From: Alterirhizorhabdus sp964247265 | GTDB taxonomy: Bacteria; Pseudomonadota; Alphaproteobacteria; Sphingomonadales; Sphingomonadaceae | Length of the DNA stretch: 30,289 nt | Assembly: GCA_964247265.1 (NCBI GenBank) | Contig: CAXTTS010000013.1 | Coordinates: forward strand, 1 to 30,289 | Direction of reading: 5' to 3' | Part shown: positions 7,701-15,796 of the stretch, one piece after another | Layout of the letters: every line of letters starts with the position of its first letter | How positions within the stretch are numbered: position 1 is the stretch's first letter | The notes under the pieces: model-generated | Database searches by the model: none | Told to the model about the DNA's origin: nothing | What the model saw: the letters and a program-made list of their open reading frames with translations, nothing else | Translations under genes and position numbers: made by a program

Positions 7701-10144
7701 CGATGATGCGCTTCGTTGCGGGCCATCGCGACGGCGAACGCGGCAAGGTCGCCGCTGTCCGGCCGTACACCGCGAACGACGGCCGGCAGCGCGGCCACGA
7801 GCGCGTGGCGATCGGTGGCGATACCCGATCGCGGCACCCGCAACGCGCCCTCGATCCGATCCACCAAATCGGCCGGCAGCGGCGCCGGCAATTGTATCGG
7901 GTCGGTGCTGCGAACAGCGTTGCGCGTCGCGATAGTATGGCCGGCATCAATCGCCGCGCCGAGCGCGAATATATCGATCGCGCCGGCCGTCGCGGTCCAC
8001 GCGGGCGCTTGGCCGCATCGTGCGGCATCCTGCACGATTCCTATCCGGAATGATGCGGGCAGGCCGGCCGCCAGCACGGATATGTCGGCTGCCGAAGCGA
8101 GCCCACGATAAACCGTGTCGAGCGTATCCAGCCGGACGACGTTGCCGAACATCCGGCCGGCCGGATCGGTCGCGGCCCTGGGCCGTTCGGCGGCGACGTA
8201 CAACACCATATAGCCGTTCGCCTCCTGCGCGGCCCGGCTGGAACGGAACGCCTGGACGAGTGGCGCGGCGGCTTCCTCGTCCGTGGCAAAGCCCGCTACC
8301 AGCGGGACCCCGGCCGGGATATCCTGCTCTGCACGGAACATGGCAGCGGCGACGGCAGACCGGACCAGCGGCGGCATGAATGGCTCGGCGCCGGCCTCTG
8401 ACGATTTTCCAAGCGTTACGGTCGCATGTTTCCGCAGCTGCTCGCTCGCCATCGCATGCACCTGCATCGGCGGAATATTGCCAGCCAGCGCATCGATGAG
8501 CCCGGCATAGCCCCGCGTCGCGAACAGCGCGCGCTGAAGACCGAGCGGCAATCGCCCGTCGATCGGGAGCGCGGCGGGCGGCCTGCCCAGCGGCTCGTGC
8601 AAGACGAGCATGCCGGGATGCTCCGCCATGATCTCGATGAAGTGATCGCCCGCCGTCGGATCGGCGCTGTAGACGATGTGGTCGAAGCTGGCGGCGTGCG
8701 TATCGAGCCAGGCGGGATCCCGCGTCTCGAAGGCGCCGCGGACCCATTGATCGTCCGCCGCGCTCTCTTGGCAGATTACGATCACCTCATGCCGTTCGGC
8801 GAGCGCGGTGGCGAGAGCTATGGCGCGATCGGCCAGATAATGTTGCGGCGCCATTGTCGAGGCAACGAGCGCGATCCTGAGCCGTCCCGTCGCAGACCGA
8901 ACCGGCGGGGAAGAGCCAAAGCGGGCTCCGCGATCCGCATGCGACCTCTCGAACGCGGCCAGCACGGCCGTGGCGGCCTTCTCCCAGCTGAAGGTCGCGG
9001 CCCGTGCGGGGCCATAAGCGCGCAGTTCGGCCTGCAATGCCGGGTCTGCGAGAACACGTTCCATCGCCCGACCCATTGCGCTTGCGTCCAGCGGATCGAA
9101 CAGCAGGTCGTCGCGCCCGATCACTTCGGGTATGCTGGTGGTGGAGGAACCGACGACCGGTGCGCCGCAAGCCATCGCCTCGAGTACCGGCAGGCCGAAC
9201 CCCTCGCTCAGCGATGCGAAGGCGAACAGCTCGCATTCATTGTAGAGGGCGACGAGGTCCTCATCGGGCACGAAGCCCGCCAGTAGCACGGCATCTTCCG
9301 CCAGCCCCTCCGCTGCCGCCAGCGCGGCCACATGGCGGTAGCCGTGCGCGCTCATCTTGCCGACAATCACCAGCTGGTGCCGCGCCCGGATATCGGCCCG
9401 CATGCTCGCAAAACCGGCGACGAGCCCCTCGATATTCTTGCGGAACTCGAGCGGGCTGGTGTTCAGCACGAACGGCCGGCTGATCCCGTAGCGACGCATC
9501 AGCTCCGCCCGATCTATCGTGCCGGGCGCGGCTATGCGAAACCAATTGTCCACGCCCGAAGGCGTGCTGACCACCCGATCCGGCGCGATCCCCAGCCGCG
9601 TCGTCGCCTCACCGGCCACGAAATCCGAGATGGCGATCAACAGGTCGGCCTGACGGACATTGGCGATCTTGTGGAGGTAGCCCGCCCGGTCGTTTTCACC
9701 CGGGAGGTGCTGGTGGGGATATTCGAGCGGAATGAGATCGTGCAACGTCACCGCGACGGGATAAGGCGCGGGCTCGACCGACACGACGGTCCGATCCCAA
9801 TATCCCTCGAACAGGCTCGGTACGAAGAGCAGATCGGGCGAAAGGCCGTTTATGAAATGGCCGCGCAGGATCTCGGCGGCGCGCGTGCGCCAGCTATTGT
9901 CCGGATCGGTAGACGAGGTCCGGTCCGGCAGCGAGAAGATCAGGATATGCTCCTGCGGGAGCACGCCTTCGAGCGCGCGCCGCACATCAAGGATCGTATC
10001 CGGAAAGGCATCGCTCAGCACGATGCGATAATCATGCCCGCGCCCCAGACGGATCAGCGCCTTGGCGATGGCCAAGGCATAGCGGCCGATGCCGCGGTCG
10101 CGGCTGCCGTTCTGGCATGCCTGAAGATCGATGACGATACGCAT
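4763..10144 (-). CDS. Giant multi-module GT4-type glycosyltransferase (1793 aa)
   Basis: This looks like a cytoplasmic polysaccharide polymerase or assembly glycosyltransferase made of several GT-B units. Module 1 (about 1-400) is a complete GT4 with the catalytic EX7E pair E314/E322 in EGFGLPVLE. Region 2 (about 420-790) starts like a new GT-B unit (RLRIALVAST) but shows no EX7E. Region 3 (about 815-950) resembles the N-terminal half of another GT4 unit (YCDIS..., then PGDRVIGFDIL), also without catalytic residues. Module 4 (about 1045-1415) is complete, with E1301/E1309 in EGYNLPALE. Module 5 (about 1420-1793) has a GT4 layout, but the EX7E site reads E1694 with Ala at 1702. So two modules look active and the others structural or diverged. 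It is last in the glycan operon, five bases after the TPR gene stop; AGGGA lies about nine bases before the ATG. Sugar specificity cannot be inferred. Confidence 0.9.
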   Translation of the reverse strand: MRIVIDLQACQNGSRDRGIGRYALAIAKALIRLGRGHDYRIVLSDAFPDTILDVRRALEGVLPQEHILIFSLPDRTSSTDPDNSWRTRAAEILRGHFINGLSPDLLFVPSLFEGYWDRTVVSVEPAPYPVAVTLHDLIPLEYPHQHLPGENDRAGYLHKIANVRQADLLIAISDFVAGEATTRLGIAPDRVVSTPSGVDNWFRIAAPGTIDRAELMRRYGISRPFVLNTSPLEFRKNIEGLVAGFASMRADIRARHQLVIVGKMSAHGYRHVAALAAAEGLAEDAVLLAGFVPDEDLVALYNECELFAFASLSEGFGLPVLEAMACGAPVVGSSTTSIPEVIGRDDLLFDPLDASAMGRAMERVLADPALQAELRAYGPARAATFSWEKAATAVLAAFERSHADRGARFGSSPPVRSATGRLRIALVASTMAPQHYLADRAIALATALAERHEVIVICQESAADDQWVRGAFETRDPAWLDTHAASFDHIVYSADPTAGDHFIEIMAEHPGMLVLHEPLGRPPAALPIDGRLPLGLQRALFATRGYAGLIDALAGNIPPMQVHAMASEQLRKHATVTLGKSSEAGAEPFMPPLVRSAVAAAMFRAEQDIPAGVPLVAGFATDEEAAAPLVQAFRSSRAAQEANGYMVLYVAAERPRAATDPAGRMFGNVVRLDTLDTVYRGLASAADISVLAAGLPASFRIGIVQDAARCGQAPAWTATAGAIDIFALGAAIDAGHTIATRNAVRSTDPIQLPAPLPADLVDRIEGALRVPRSGIATDRHALVAALPAVVRGVRPDSGDLAAFAVAMARNEAHHRSPATYCDISAFAAPGATRRLDPLSREFLQTVLHRGGRGMRAVYADGARFIEANHYLHKLIGLEAASVPDRSVDIRPGDRVIGFDILASFQSPSFPALQNAVEQGGAIGYAVAALAARDRGDLLAEISDLALAWTQGRPASTNSHVTPPDAIAFRPAGSEARPAAATVERLIGAAIPVDILAVDGQMLRLADTGVPEPAFVPETLPEAAKAAAERLAIASAQPVRLRPGLPADLRYVITGHLLGSYSLAIINRNLARTLEQAHPGKVRYLPVETVPIDHTEGVPMAEKAQMIELSARPALAGGNEIVISNHYPVLLPEGDYRLALALFFWEESHVPAKTVRLLARGFDGIISPTQVVTHALIDSGLNIPVATIGQPADLTPYTALAASRRPRKGVATFLHVSSSFRRKGVDVLLAAWARAFTSTDDVRLVIKTFPNPHNDVEQQVAALSAANPQLATIEIVNRDALAEEMPDFYAAADVMVLPSRGEGYNLPALEAMAAGLPLIVTGHGGHRDFCGPGEARMIAYRFARSESHVGGSHSLWVEPDVDDLARALREQIDPAEAPAIEARRRQAIVAAAEESDPDAWLRRQAAMISDLLTKPNGGPPRTAWVSTWDVQCGIAQYSSYLLGGMSEAARARTIVLCDERTVPQRGADMVHDPVWVVGQAPKADVLAEAVERHDVEAVVIQHQDGLISWNEIGRIGSHPGFADKVTIAVLHNARNLHRVGGDELPMILAGLAAMSRVLVHNLSDINFLLSLGVSRNVALLPHGAFASPVVPWPRGLDRDDDPVIGCHGFFFRHKGIDKLIRAAAILRREWPGLRLRLVNARFPGSEHDAIIAECQQLAAELGMADAIEWHLDFLPVARINELLAGCDMLVLPYDESDDSASGAVRVSLSSMVPIVATRVQIFAELGDAVAWADDNDPDVLAATIAPLLRSPAKRRAVQAGMHEWLTAHDWQRVAGTLEGMIEGLVRQKRLGWDK

Positions 10145-10149
10145 GATGC

Positions 10150-11085
10150 TCAGTCCCTGGTCCCGACCCGCGCCGCCAGCAGCAGCCAGATCGATTGCTG
10201 GTGGCGGGTCAGGCCACCGGGCATGGCGAGCCGGGGCCCGACGACAGGCTCGACTGCATTCACATCCGCGACAACGGACCCGCTCCAGCCGAGGCCGCTC
10301 AGTTCGGCCATGGCGGCAGGCAGACCGGGTTGCAGCCGGGCTGCGGCCAGATAGGCCTGGAGCGCCGCCTCGCGCCGGCCGAGCGCCTTCAGCGCATGGC
10401 CGAGATGCAGATAGGTTTCGGGCTGGCGGGGGGCGCCGATCAAGGCCCGTCGATAGGCCGCGAGCGCCTGCGTCGCGTCGCCCTGTTCGCGTAGCGCATG
10501 GCCGAGCTGGACGAGCATGCGCGGATCGTGCGGATCGCGCGCCAGAATTCGGCGGTAATCTCGTGCGGCGGCATCCCAGCGGCGGCCCCGTGCGTGTCGT
10601 CGCGCCTGGCGCAGTTGCCAGCCGAGCATCAGGCGCGCGACCGGGCCCTGCCGGTGCGTCGGGGCATCATATCCCGCCAGGATGCCGGTGAGTATCGCGC
10701 CATCGTGCGCATCGTCAGCAACACCCAGCTCCGCCAGCTTGGCGCGAACGAAGCCATTGTCCGGATCGATGACCAGTGCGCGCGCAAGGACATGAGCCGC
10801 CTCCTCGTTCCGGCCAAGATCTTGGAGGTACAGGCCGTGATGGAGCTGCGCATCGCCATCATGCGGGAAGGCGGCGGCCGCCGCGCGATACGCCTCGGCC
10901 GCACCGGCGGTGTCGCCGCTTTCCTTAAGGGAATGGGCCAGCTGCACCATATCCCGCACGGTGGCGCGTCGCCGTCGGACGAGGCGCAGATAAGCCTGCG
11001 CCGCGCCCTGCCAGTCCCCCGTCCGCGCTGCCTTTCGTGCTTTTCGCCGGGTTCTGCCGGCCGGAGCGAAACGCAACATGCTCAT
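10150..11085 (-). CDS. TPR-repeat protein of the glycan operon
   Basis: This 311-residue protein consists largely of tetratricopeptide repeats. The basic N-terminus is followed by units such as GDWQGAAQAYLRLVRRRRAT, then GDTAGAAEAYRAAAAAFPHD, RNEEAAHVLARALVIDPDNG, GDATQALAAYRRALIGAPRQ and RREAALQAYLAAARLQPG. A basic stretch (about 155-185) divides an N-terminal from a C-terminal repeat block. There is no signal peptide, so a cytoplasmic scaffold is likely. I chose the ATG at 11085; a second ATG lies at 11079, and a TTG at 11136 would add 17 residues. The stop is five bases before the giant glycosyltransferase start, so the two are probably coupled, and the TPR protein may be a partner that scaffolds the enzyme. 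That role is inference, since TPR proteins bind many partners. Confidence 0.8.
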   Translation of the reverse strand: MSMLRFAPAGRTRRKARKAARTGDWQGAAQAYLRLVRRRRATVRDMVQLAHSLKESGDTAGAAEAYRAAAAAFPHDGDAQLHHGLYLQDLGRNEEAAHVLARALVIDPDNGFVRAKLAELGVADDAHDGAILTGILAGYDAPTHRQGPVARLMLGWQLRQARRHARGRRWDAAARDYRRILARDPHDPRMLVQLGHALREQGDATQALAAYRRALIGAPRQPETYLHLGHALKALGRREAALQAYLAAARLQPGLPAAMAELSGLGWSGSVVADVNAVEPVVGPRLAMPGGLTRHQQSIWLLLAARVGTRD

Positions 11086-11363
11086 TGACGGCGATCGTTG
11101 CGAAACGAAGCCAAAGCTGGCTCGATGCAGTTCCAATCGCCGAACATCGCCATGTCACTCCGGAAAAGCCGCAGGCTATAGCCATGAGGTTTTCGAACTG
11201 CCACCCCGTTTCCCGTTTGGCCCGTTCACCCTTGTGCCGTCTACGCGGCCACCCCGCCAAAGCCCGGATCGAACCTTGCACGCGCCAGCAGAACCCGCGA
11301 CTCCTCAGGGAGTCCGAACTTTACCGGGGCCAGCGCCTGATACCATCCACGGTCGCCACGCCG
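11086..11363. other. 278-bp gap within the glycan operon, with a small hairpin
   Basis: I see no convincing gene here. Open frames crossing it lack family features. The one clear structure is a perfect inverted repeat, GACTCC/GGAGTC with a 4-base loop, at 11299-11314, about 50 bases after the alpha/beta hydrolase stop on the minus strand. It lacks a T-run, so it may be an mRNA-processing or stability stem rather than a terminator. A promoter for the TPR and giant glycosyltransferase genes could lie here, but no clear -35/-10 pair was found. Confidence 0.45.
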
Positions 11364-12005
11364 TCAGCCGAGATACACGTCCACCATCGCCCGGACGTAG
11401 CGATACAGGATGTCGTCTCTGTGCAACTGTACGGAGACGGCGTGGTTATTGTAGGGGTGGCAAACGACCGTTGCACGATCATAGCTCGACAGGGTCTTGA
11501 TCTGGCGCCAGTCGTCCCAGAAGAATTCCTCCTCATGCGCGCTCTCGTCACGCGACAGATTGAGTATGATCCGCGTATCGCTGCCGGATAGGTACAGCTT
11601 GTTGATGTCGTGCAGCAGAACCTTGGGGGTCGATGCGTTCTGGCCATTGCGGAAGTTCTTGGTCTGCGGCGCAAAGGCGATCACCAGATGCGCGGGGCAA
11701 TGCCAGCCGTAAAACAGGGCCGCATAGCCGCCGCTGCTCTGTCCGCAGAATACGATGCGGCGATATCCCCGAGCGATCAGCGCGTTGAGAAAGTCACGCC
11801 CTTCGATGGGGCTGGAATGGGTCGGCAGAACACCGGACGTGTACCAGTCATAACGGGTATCGCGCACATAGACGCAATCGAAACCGGAGAGATGGGCGAA
11901 CTTCTCGCTGAAGAACGGCTCGTTTATTCCACCGAACCAGACAAGCAGCGTGTCAGACCCCTGAAGGTGAAATCTGACTTCCTCATCACTATCCGTGGTT
12001 GTCAT
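11364..12005 (-). CDS. Alpha/beta-hydrolase-fold protein of a polysaccharide operon
   Basis: This 213-residue protein has the nucleophile elbow G88-Q-S90-S-G92 (read CGQSSGGYAALFYG), followed by a strand ending FAPQT. That layout is seen in small alpha/beta hydrolases found in capsule and glycan clusters. A likely catalytic His is H188 in NNHAVS; an acid candidate is D153 in LSRDES. Family members can be acyl or acetyl esterases, so glycan deacetylation or acyl transfer is possible but unproven. I chose the ATG at 12005 because AAGAGG lies five bases upstream; a GTG at 12071 would add 22 residues without a good Shine-Dalgarno sequence. It has no signal peptide. It sits between two glycosyltransferase genes on the same strand, 133 bases after the upstream one and 278 before the TPR gene. 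Confidence 0.7.
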   Translation of the reverse strand: MTTTDSDEEVRFHLQGSDTLLVWFGGINEPFFSEKFAHLSGFDCVYVRDTRYDWYTSGVLPTHSSPIEGRDFLNALIARGYRRIVFCGQSSGGYAALFYGWHCPAHLVIAFAPQTKNFRNGQNASTPKVLLHDINKLYLSGSDTRIILNLSRDESAHEEEFFWDDWRQIKTLSSYDRATVVCHPYNNHAVSVQLHRDDILYRYVRAMVDVYLG

Positions 12006-12010
12006 CAATA

Positions 12011-12017
12011 CCTCTTC
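12011..12017 (-). promoter_or_regulatory. Shine-Dalgarno that decides the hydrolase start
   Basis: On the minus strand GAAGAGG stands five bases before the ATG at 12005. It favours this start over the longer GTG reading at 12071. Confidence 0.6.
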
Positions 12018-12138
12018 GTACACGATATTGGAATCAGCCTCACGCAGATGCAAGAAAGCGGACGAAGACACCGCGAGAGCATGGAAAGCGCAGAGTGCCG
12101 GCGAAACCGTGATAGGGCGGATCGTCCGGACCGCGACA

Positions 12139-14442
12139 TCAGTTCAGCGCCATCTCCGATCGCAGCGCGGACGGCACGCCCGCATGCGGATAATGCTGGT
12201 CGAGGACGGCTATCAGATCATCCACCATCACCTGGTCGGTGAACCGGGCCTCATAGTCCTGCCGTGCCGCCTTGCCCATCTCGTCGCGCAGCAGGGGATT
12301 GGCCAGCAGCTGTTCCATGCGCGCCGCCAGCCGCTCGCGATCGCCGGGCGGGATCAGGAAGCCCGTCTTGCCATCCGTGACGACTTCCGGCCCGCCGCCG
12401 GAATCGCAGGCGATCACGGGCTTGCCGAACACCATCGCCTCAAGGAAGACCAGGCCAAAGGATTCATAGCGTGACGGCCCGACGAAGACGTCGCACCCAG
12501 CATAGAATGCCCGCAATTCCGCCTCCTCGACCCGACCGTGGAAGACGATGCGGTTGCGGACCCCCGGCGCTATGTCGCGTGCCAGGAAATCCGCCTTGTA
12601 GGTGCCGCCGCTCGCCCGCACGATGGTGTCGTCTCCGACGATATCGAGGATCGCTTCAGGATATTTCGCCAGCACCGCCGGCGCCGCGTCGAGCAACACA
12701 TCGATGCCCTTGCGCGATTCGAGCCGGCCGACGAACAGCAGCCTCACCTTGCCATCCCATCGTTCGGGCCGTTTCACCTCCGCGCTGGACGACCAGTCCT
12801 CGACACCATGCGGCGAGAAATAGAGTTTGCGGCGATCGATCTCCAGCGCGTATCCCGCCTCGATATCGCGCACGATGGCGCGGCTGTTGCCGTGGATCAG
12901 CGTGGCCCGCTGGATCAGCATCGTTTCCATCGCCAGGATCGGTTTGCCGAACGTCTCCATCCATTCGGGATCGGCGGCACGCAGGGGCTGGCTTTCCAGC
13001 CAGAACATCATCGTCGTCTGCAGGGCAAGGATCGTCGGAAACTCGCCGGCGAGAATGAAGGCCAGCGGCTCGCAGTCCCACAGCGGCGAATAGACGATGT
13101 CGATCCGCCGGCGCGCGTTGATCCGACGAACCTCGTCCAGCATTGTCTGGCCGTAGTTCCAGATGTGGCTCGGCACGACCAGCGGCGCGATGGGCGACAC
13201 GTCGGGCGCCGGATAATGGCGGATCTGGATGCGATGGACCCACACGCCATCCTCGAAATCCACCGTCTCAACATCGCGCGCCTTGGTCAGCACGTGGACA
13301 TGGTGACCGGCCTTGGCGAGCGAGCGGGCGAGTTGCGAGATGTTTCGCGCGATCCCGCCATTCTGCCCGGGCGGATAGTCTTGCGTGACGAAGCAGATGA
13401 CCCGTCGCTCGCCGGTCCTGCCGCTCAACGGCAGCTGGCGGAACGGACGATGATGCTCGGCGATCAACGCTGCCGTCAGCAGCTTGGCGGGCTCGGCTCC
13501 GCGCGCCACGCCATCCTCGATCGCGGAGCGCGCATGTTGGTAAAATAGTGCCACATCGGCGGGGGTATAAACACCTTCGGCGGCGGCCCGGACCACGCTG
13601 CTCTCCCACGTGGCGGCATCCGCGATGCCCGCCTCCACCAGCTCGCGCGTGGTGTGGTGGTGGACACCGTTTCGCAGCCCGAAATAGACGCGGTTTTTCA
13701 ACAGGGGATACCAGTTGCGGACGATCTTCTTCTCGTCGCGCATGTGGCTCGGAGCATATTTATGATGTACGAAGGCGTCCGCCCGCTGGACGATGCGATA
13801 ACCCGCATCGTTGATCCGGCAACAGACGTCGGTCTCATCGAGGAAGTATTCATATTCCTCGTCGAACCCGCCGATATCCAGCAGCGCATCGCGGCGGAAC
13901 GAGCAGTTGGTGCCGAGCAGGTGCGGATAATCCTGCGAATAGGGATAATTGAGATGCGCGGCGGGCGTATTGCACGAGGTGGCATAGCCGCGCCGATTGG
14001 TCGTGACGTAGCGCGCCTGGAATTTGACGCCGGTATGATCGTAGACGAACCCGCCGACCGCGGCGACATCGCGATCGGCGTAGGATCGGGCGAGATCGCT
14101 CAGCCATTCGCGTTCCGGCACGGCATCGTCGTCGATGAACGCAACGACATCACCGTCCGCCAGAGCGATGCCGATGTTGCGCGACTGGGAAAGGTTGCGG
14201 TGGGCGCAGAACGCCACCTTCACGTCATCGCCTAAGGTTTCCAGATAGGCGCGCGTGCCATCCTCGGTCGGCCCTGATACGACGCACACCTCGAAATGTG
14301 GATAATCCTGGTAACGCAGGCCGGCGATCGTACGCTTCAGATAATCGATACGGCCATCCGTATTGATGACGACCGAGAAGGTGACCGGCGGGGTAGCGTC
14401 AAGGCTTCGTAGCTGAAACGCAAAATTCAAAGGAATCTCCAT
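12139..14442 (-). CDS. Bifunctional glycosyltransferase: N-terminal GT2, C-terminal GT4
   Basis: This 767-residue protein has two enzymes in one chain. Residues about 20-330 are a GT-A family 2 transferase: it starts TFSVVINTDGR, has SQSRNIGIA and the metal-binding acidic triplet D104-D106 in FIDDDAVPE, and the acceptor-side motif ETDVCCRI near 203-210. Residues about 345-767 are a GT-B family 4 transferase: GGIARNISQLARSLAKAGHHV at the N-lobe, LLFVGRLESRKGIDVLL near 568-584, and the catalytic EX7E pair E660/E668 in ESFGLVFLE. Two different linkages are therefore likely made, perhaps at an initiating or branching step. I chose the ATG at 14442, with AGGAC six bases upstream. It overlaps the previous gene by 44 bases, so translation is probably coupled. 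There is no membrane segment. Sugar donors are unknown. Confidence 0.9.
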   Translation of the reverse strand: MEIPLNFAFQLRSLDATPPVTFSVVINTDGRIDYLKRTIAGLRYQDYPHFEVCVVSGPTEDGTRAYLETLGDDVKVAFCAHRNLSQSRNIGIALADGDVVAFIDDDAVPEREWLSDLARSYADRDVAAVGGFVYDHTGVKFQARYVTTNRRGYATSCNTPAAHLNYPYSQDYPHLLGTNCSFRRDALLDIGGFDEEYEYFLDETDVCCRINDAGYRIVQRADAFVHHKYAPSHMRDEKKIVRNWYPLLKNRVYFGLRNGVHHHTTRELVEAGIADAATWESSVVRAAAEGVYTPADVALFYQHARSAIEDGVARGAEPAKLLTAALIAEHHRPFRQLPLSGRTGERRVICFVTQDYPPGQNGGIARNISQLARSLAKAGHHVHVLTKARDVETVDFEDGVWVHRIQIRHYPAPDVSPIAPLVVPSHIWNYGQTMLDEVRRINARRRIDIVYSPLWDCEPLAFILAGEFPTILALQTTMMFWLESQPLRAADPEWMETFGKPILAMETMLIQRATLIHGNSRAIVRDIEAGYALEIDRRKLYFSPHGVEDWSSSAEVKRPERWDGKVRLLFVGRLESRKGIDVLLDAAPAVLAKYPEAILDIVGDDTIVRASGGTYKADFLARDIAPGVRNRIVFHGRVEEAELRAFYAGCDVFVGPSRYESFGLVFLEAMVFGKPVIACDSGGGPEVVTDGKTGFLIPPGDRERLAARMEQLLANPLLRDEMGKAARQDYEARFTDQVMVDDLIAVLDQHYPHAGVPSALRSEMALN

Positions 14443-15796
14443 TGCGCTGTCCTGCATATGTAATGGCCGCATCCGAGAAACCGGCATCGCTTAGCGCCTG
14501 CAGATAATCTTCGGGGGTCAGGATGCGGCGGGCTTGCGCCCGCCCGCTGGGATCGCCGGCCAGCGCGCTCTGGACGGTATCGAACGATATGGCGCCGTCG
14601 CGCCAATGTTCGAGCAGCGCCTGGCCGTCGAACGCCACGGTGTCGAGCCTTCCGCCAGGGGCGAGCAGCCGGTGCCAGTGCGGCAGCATGTCGGCCAGCC
14701 GGCCGGCCGACATCGTTTCCACGACGTGCGATACCGCGATCCCCTCGACCGAGCCCGCCGCCAGCGGCAGCGCATCGAGCGGCGCGACGATATCGGCAGA
14801 GGGCACCGGCCGGTCATCGACGCGCACGATCAGGTCGTCATCCGCCCCGCTGCCACCGATATCCAACCGCAGGCGCGAGGCGGCCTGCAACGCATCCACC
14901 TTGGCAGGATTGCATATGCGGGCGACGGACTCTTGCGCGCTCTGGCCATCGCGCGCGCGCGCGGCGAGCGCCTGTCCGTCCGCCAGCTGAGCCGCGACGG
15001 ACGCCGTTTGCTCCTCGACCCTGTCGAAACGCGCCGCATTCTCGTCCCGATCCCGCGACAGGTGGGTTTCGATCGTTCCGAAGCGGCCGACGAAGCCCTC
15101 ACGCACCGCCACGATGTCGGCTTCGGCATGGCGCAGCTGCTCATTATAATCGGCGACCGCCTCCAGCAGATCCTGCCCCAGCAGGTCGAGCCGTTCGCAG
15201 GTGCGGCTGTCAGCCGCCAGGAAACCGCCTTCGATGGCGTGGAGTCGCTTGTTCAGGGCCTCATGAGCCTGCGCTGCCGCCTGCGTCGCTTCCACCGCGA
15301 GCCGTTCCGCCTCCGCCGCTTCGGCCTGTTGCCGCTCCAGCAGGACGACGCGATCGAGCAGGGCCGCCTGCGCGGTGTTGCCGGCCTCGACCCGCCGGAC
15401 CAGCCCGGCGACGACCCGCCCCGCTGCTGCCACGCTGCGCGACAGCGATGCCAGGCCCTCATCGGCGAACGCCTTGGTTTCAAGCGAGGCGACGCGAATA
15501 CGGCGTTCGACACGCTCGACCAGCGCCCGGCATTCACGCGAGACCAGCGCGGAAGCCGAGGCCTCGGCTTCCCACACCCCGATCCTGACGCGGGTTTCGG
15601 TCTGATCGCGGCGTTTCCTATCGCCTGCATCGATCCGACGCTCGAACATCGCCAGCGCCTCGTCGGCCGCCGTCTGGATACGCGCCTCGACGAGTTCTTC
15701 CAGCCGGCGTATTTCCCGCTGCCAGGCCGGTTCGGCGTTCGTCGCCCCAAAACGACCCAATACCTTGCCGACCCCTCGAGATCCGGACGCCGTCAT
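14399..15796 (-). CDS. Long coiled-coil protein with a C-terminal methyltransferase-like domain
   Basis: Of 465 residues, about 25-295 are Ala/Glu/Arg-rich with heptad character and almost no proline, so a long coiled coil or helical stalk is likely. From about 309 the protein resembles a class I SAM methyltransferase: LRLDIGGSG where the SAM-binding glycine loop would be, LPLAAGSVEGIAVSHVVE, then LPHWHRLLAPGGRL. The stretch between the glycine loop and the LPLAAGSVE block is shorter than usual, so SAM binding is uncertain. Methyltransferase plus coiled coil is the architecture of WbdD-type chain terminators in ABC-exported O antigens, where the coil acts as a length ruler; there the coil is C-terminal, here N-terminal. 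Its ATG overlaps the upstream stop by four bases, and its 3' end overlaps the GT2-GT4 gene by 44 bases. A chain-length or scaffold role is inference. Confidence 0.75.
   Translation of the reverse strand: MTASGSRGVGKVLGRFGATNAEPAWQREIRRLEELVEARIQTAADEALAMFERRIDAGDRKRRDQTETRVRIGVWEAEASASALVSRECRALVERVERRIRVASLETKAFADEGLASLSRSVAAAGRVVAGLVRRVEAGNTAQAALLDRVVLLERQQAEAAEAERLAVEATQAAAQAHEALNKRLHAIEGGFLAADSRTCERLDLLGQDLLEAVADYNEQLRHAEADIVAVREGFVGRFGTIETHLSRDRDENAARFDRVEEQTASVAAQLADGQALAARARDGQSAQESVARICNPAKVDALQAASRLRLDIGGSGADDDLIVRVDDRPVPSADIVAPLDALPLAAGSVEGIAVSHVVETMSAGRLADMLPHWHRLLAPGGRLDTVAFDGQALLEHWRDGAISFDTVQSALAGDPSGRAQARRILTPEDYLQALSDAGFSDAAITYAGQRNGDSFEFCVSATKP

Noticed and set aside
11260..11280. 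tRNA T-loop-like GGTTCGATCC on the minus strand
   Set aside because: The flanking bases do not pair into a T-arm, and no acceptor or anticodon stem can be built around it.
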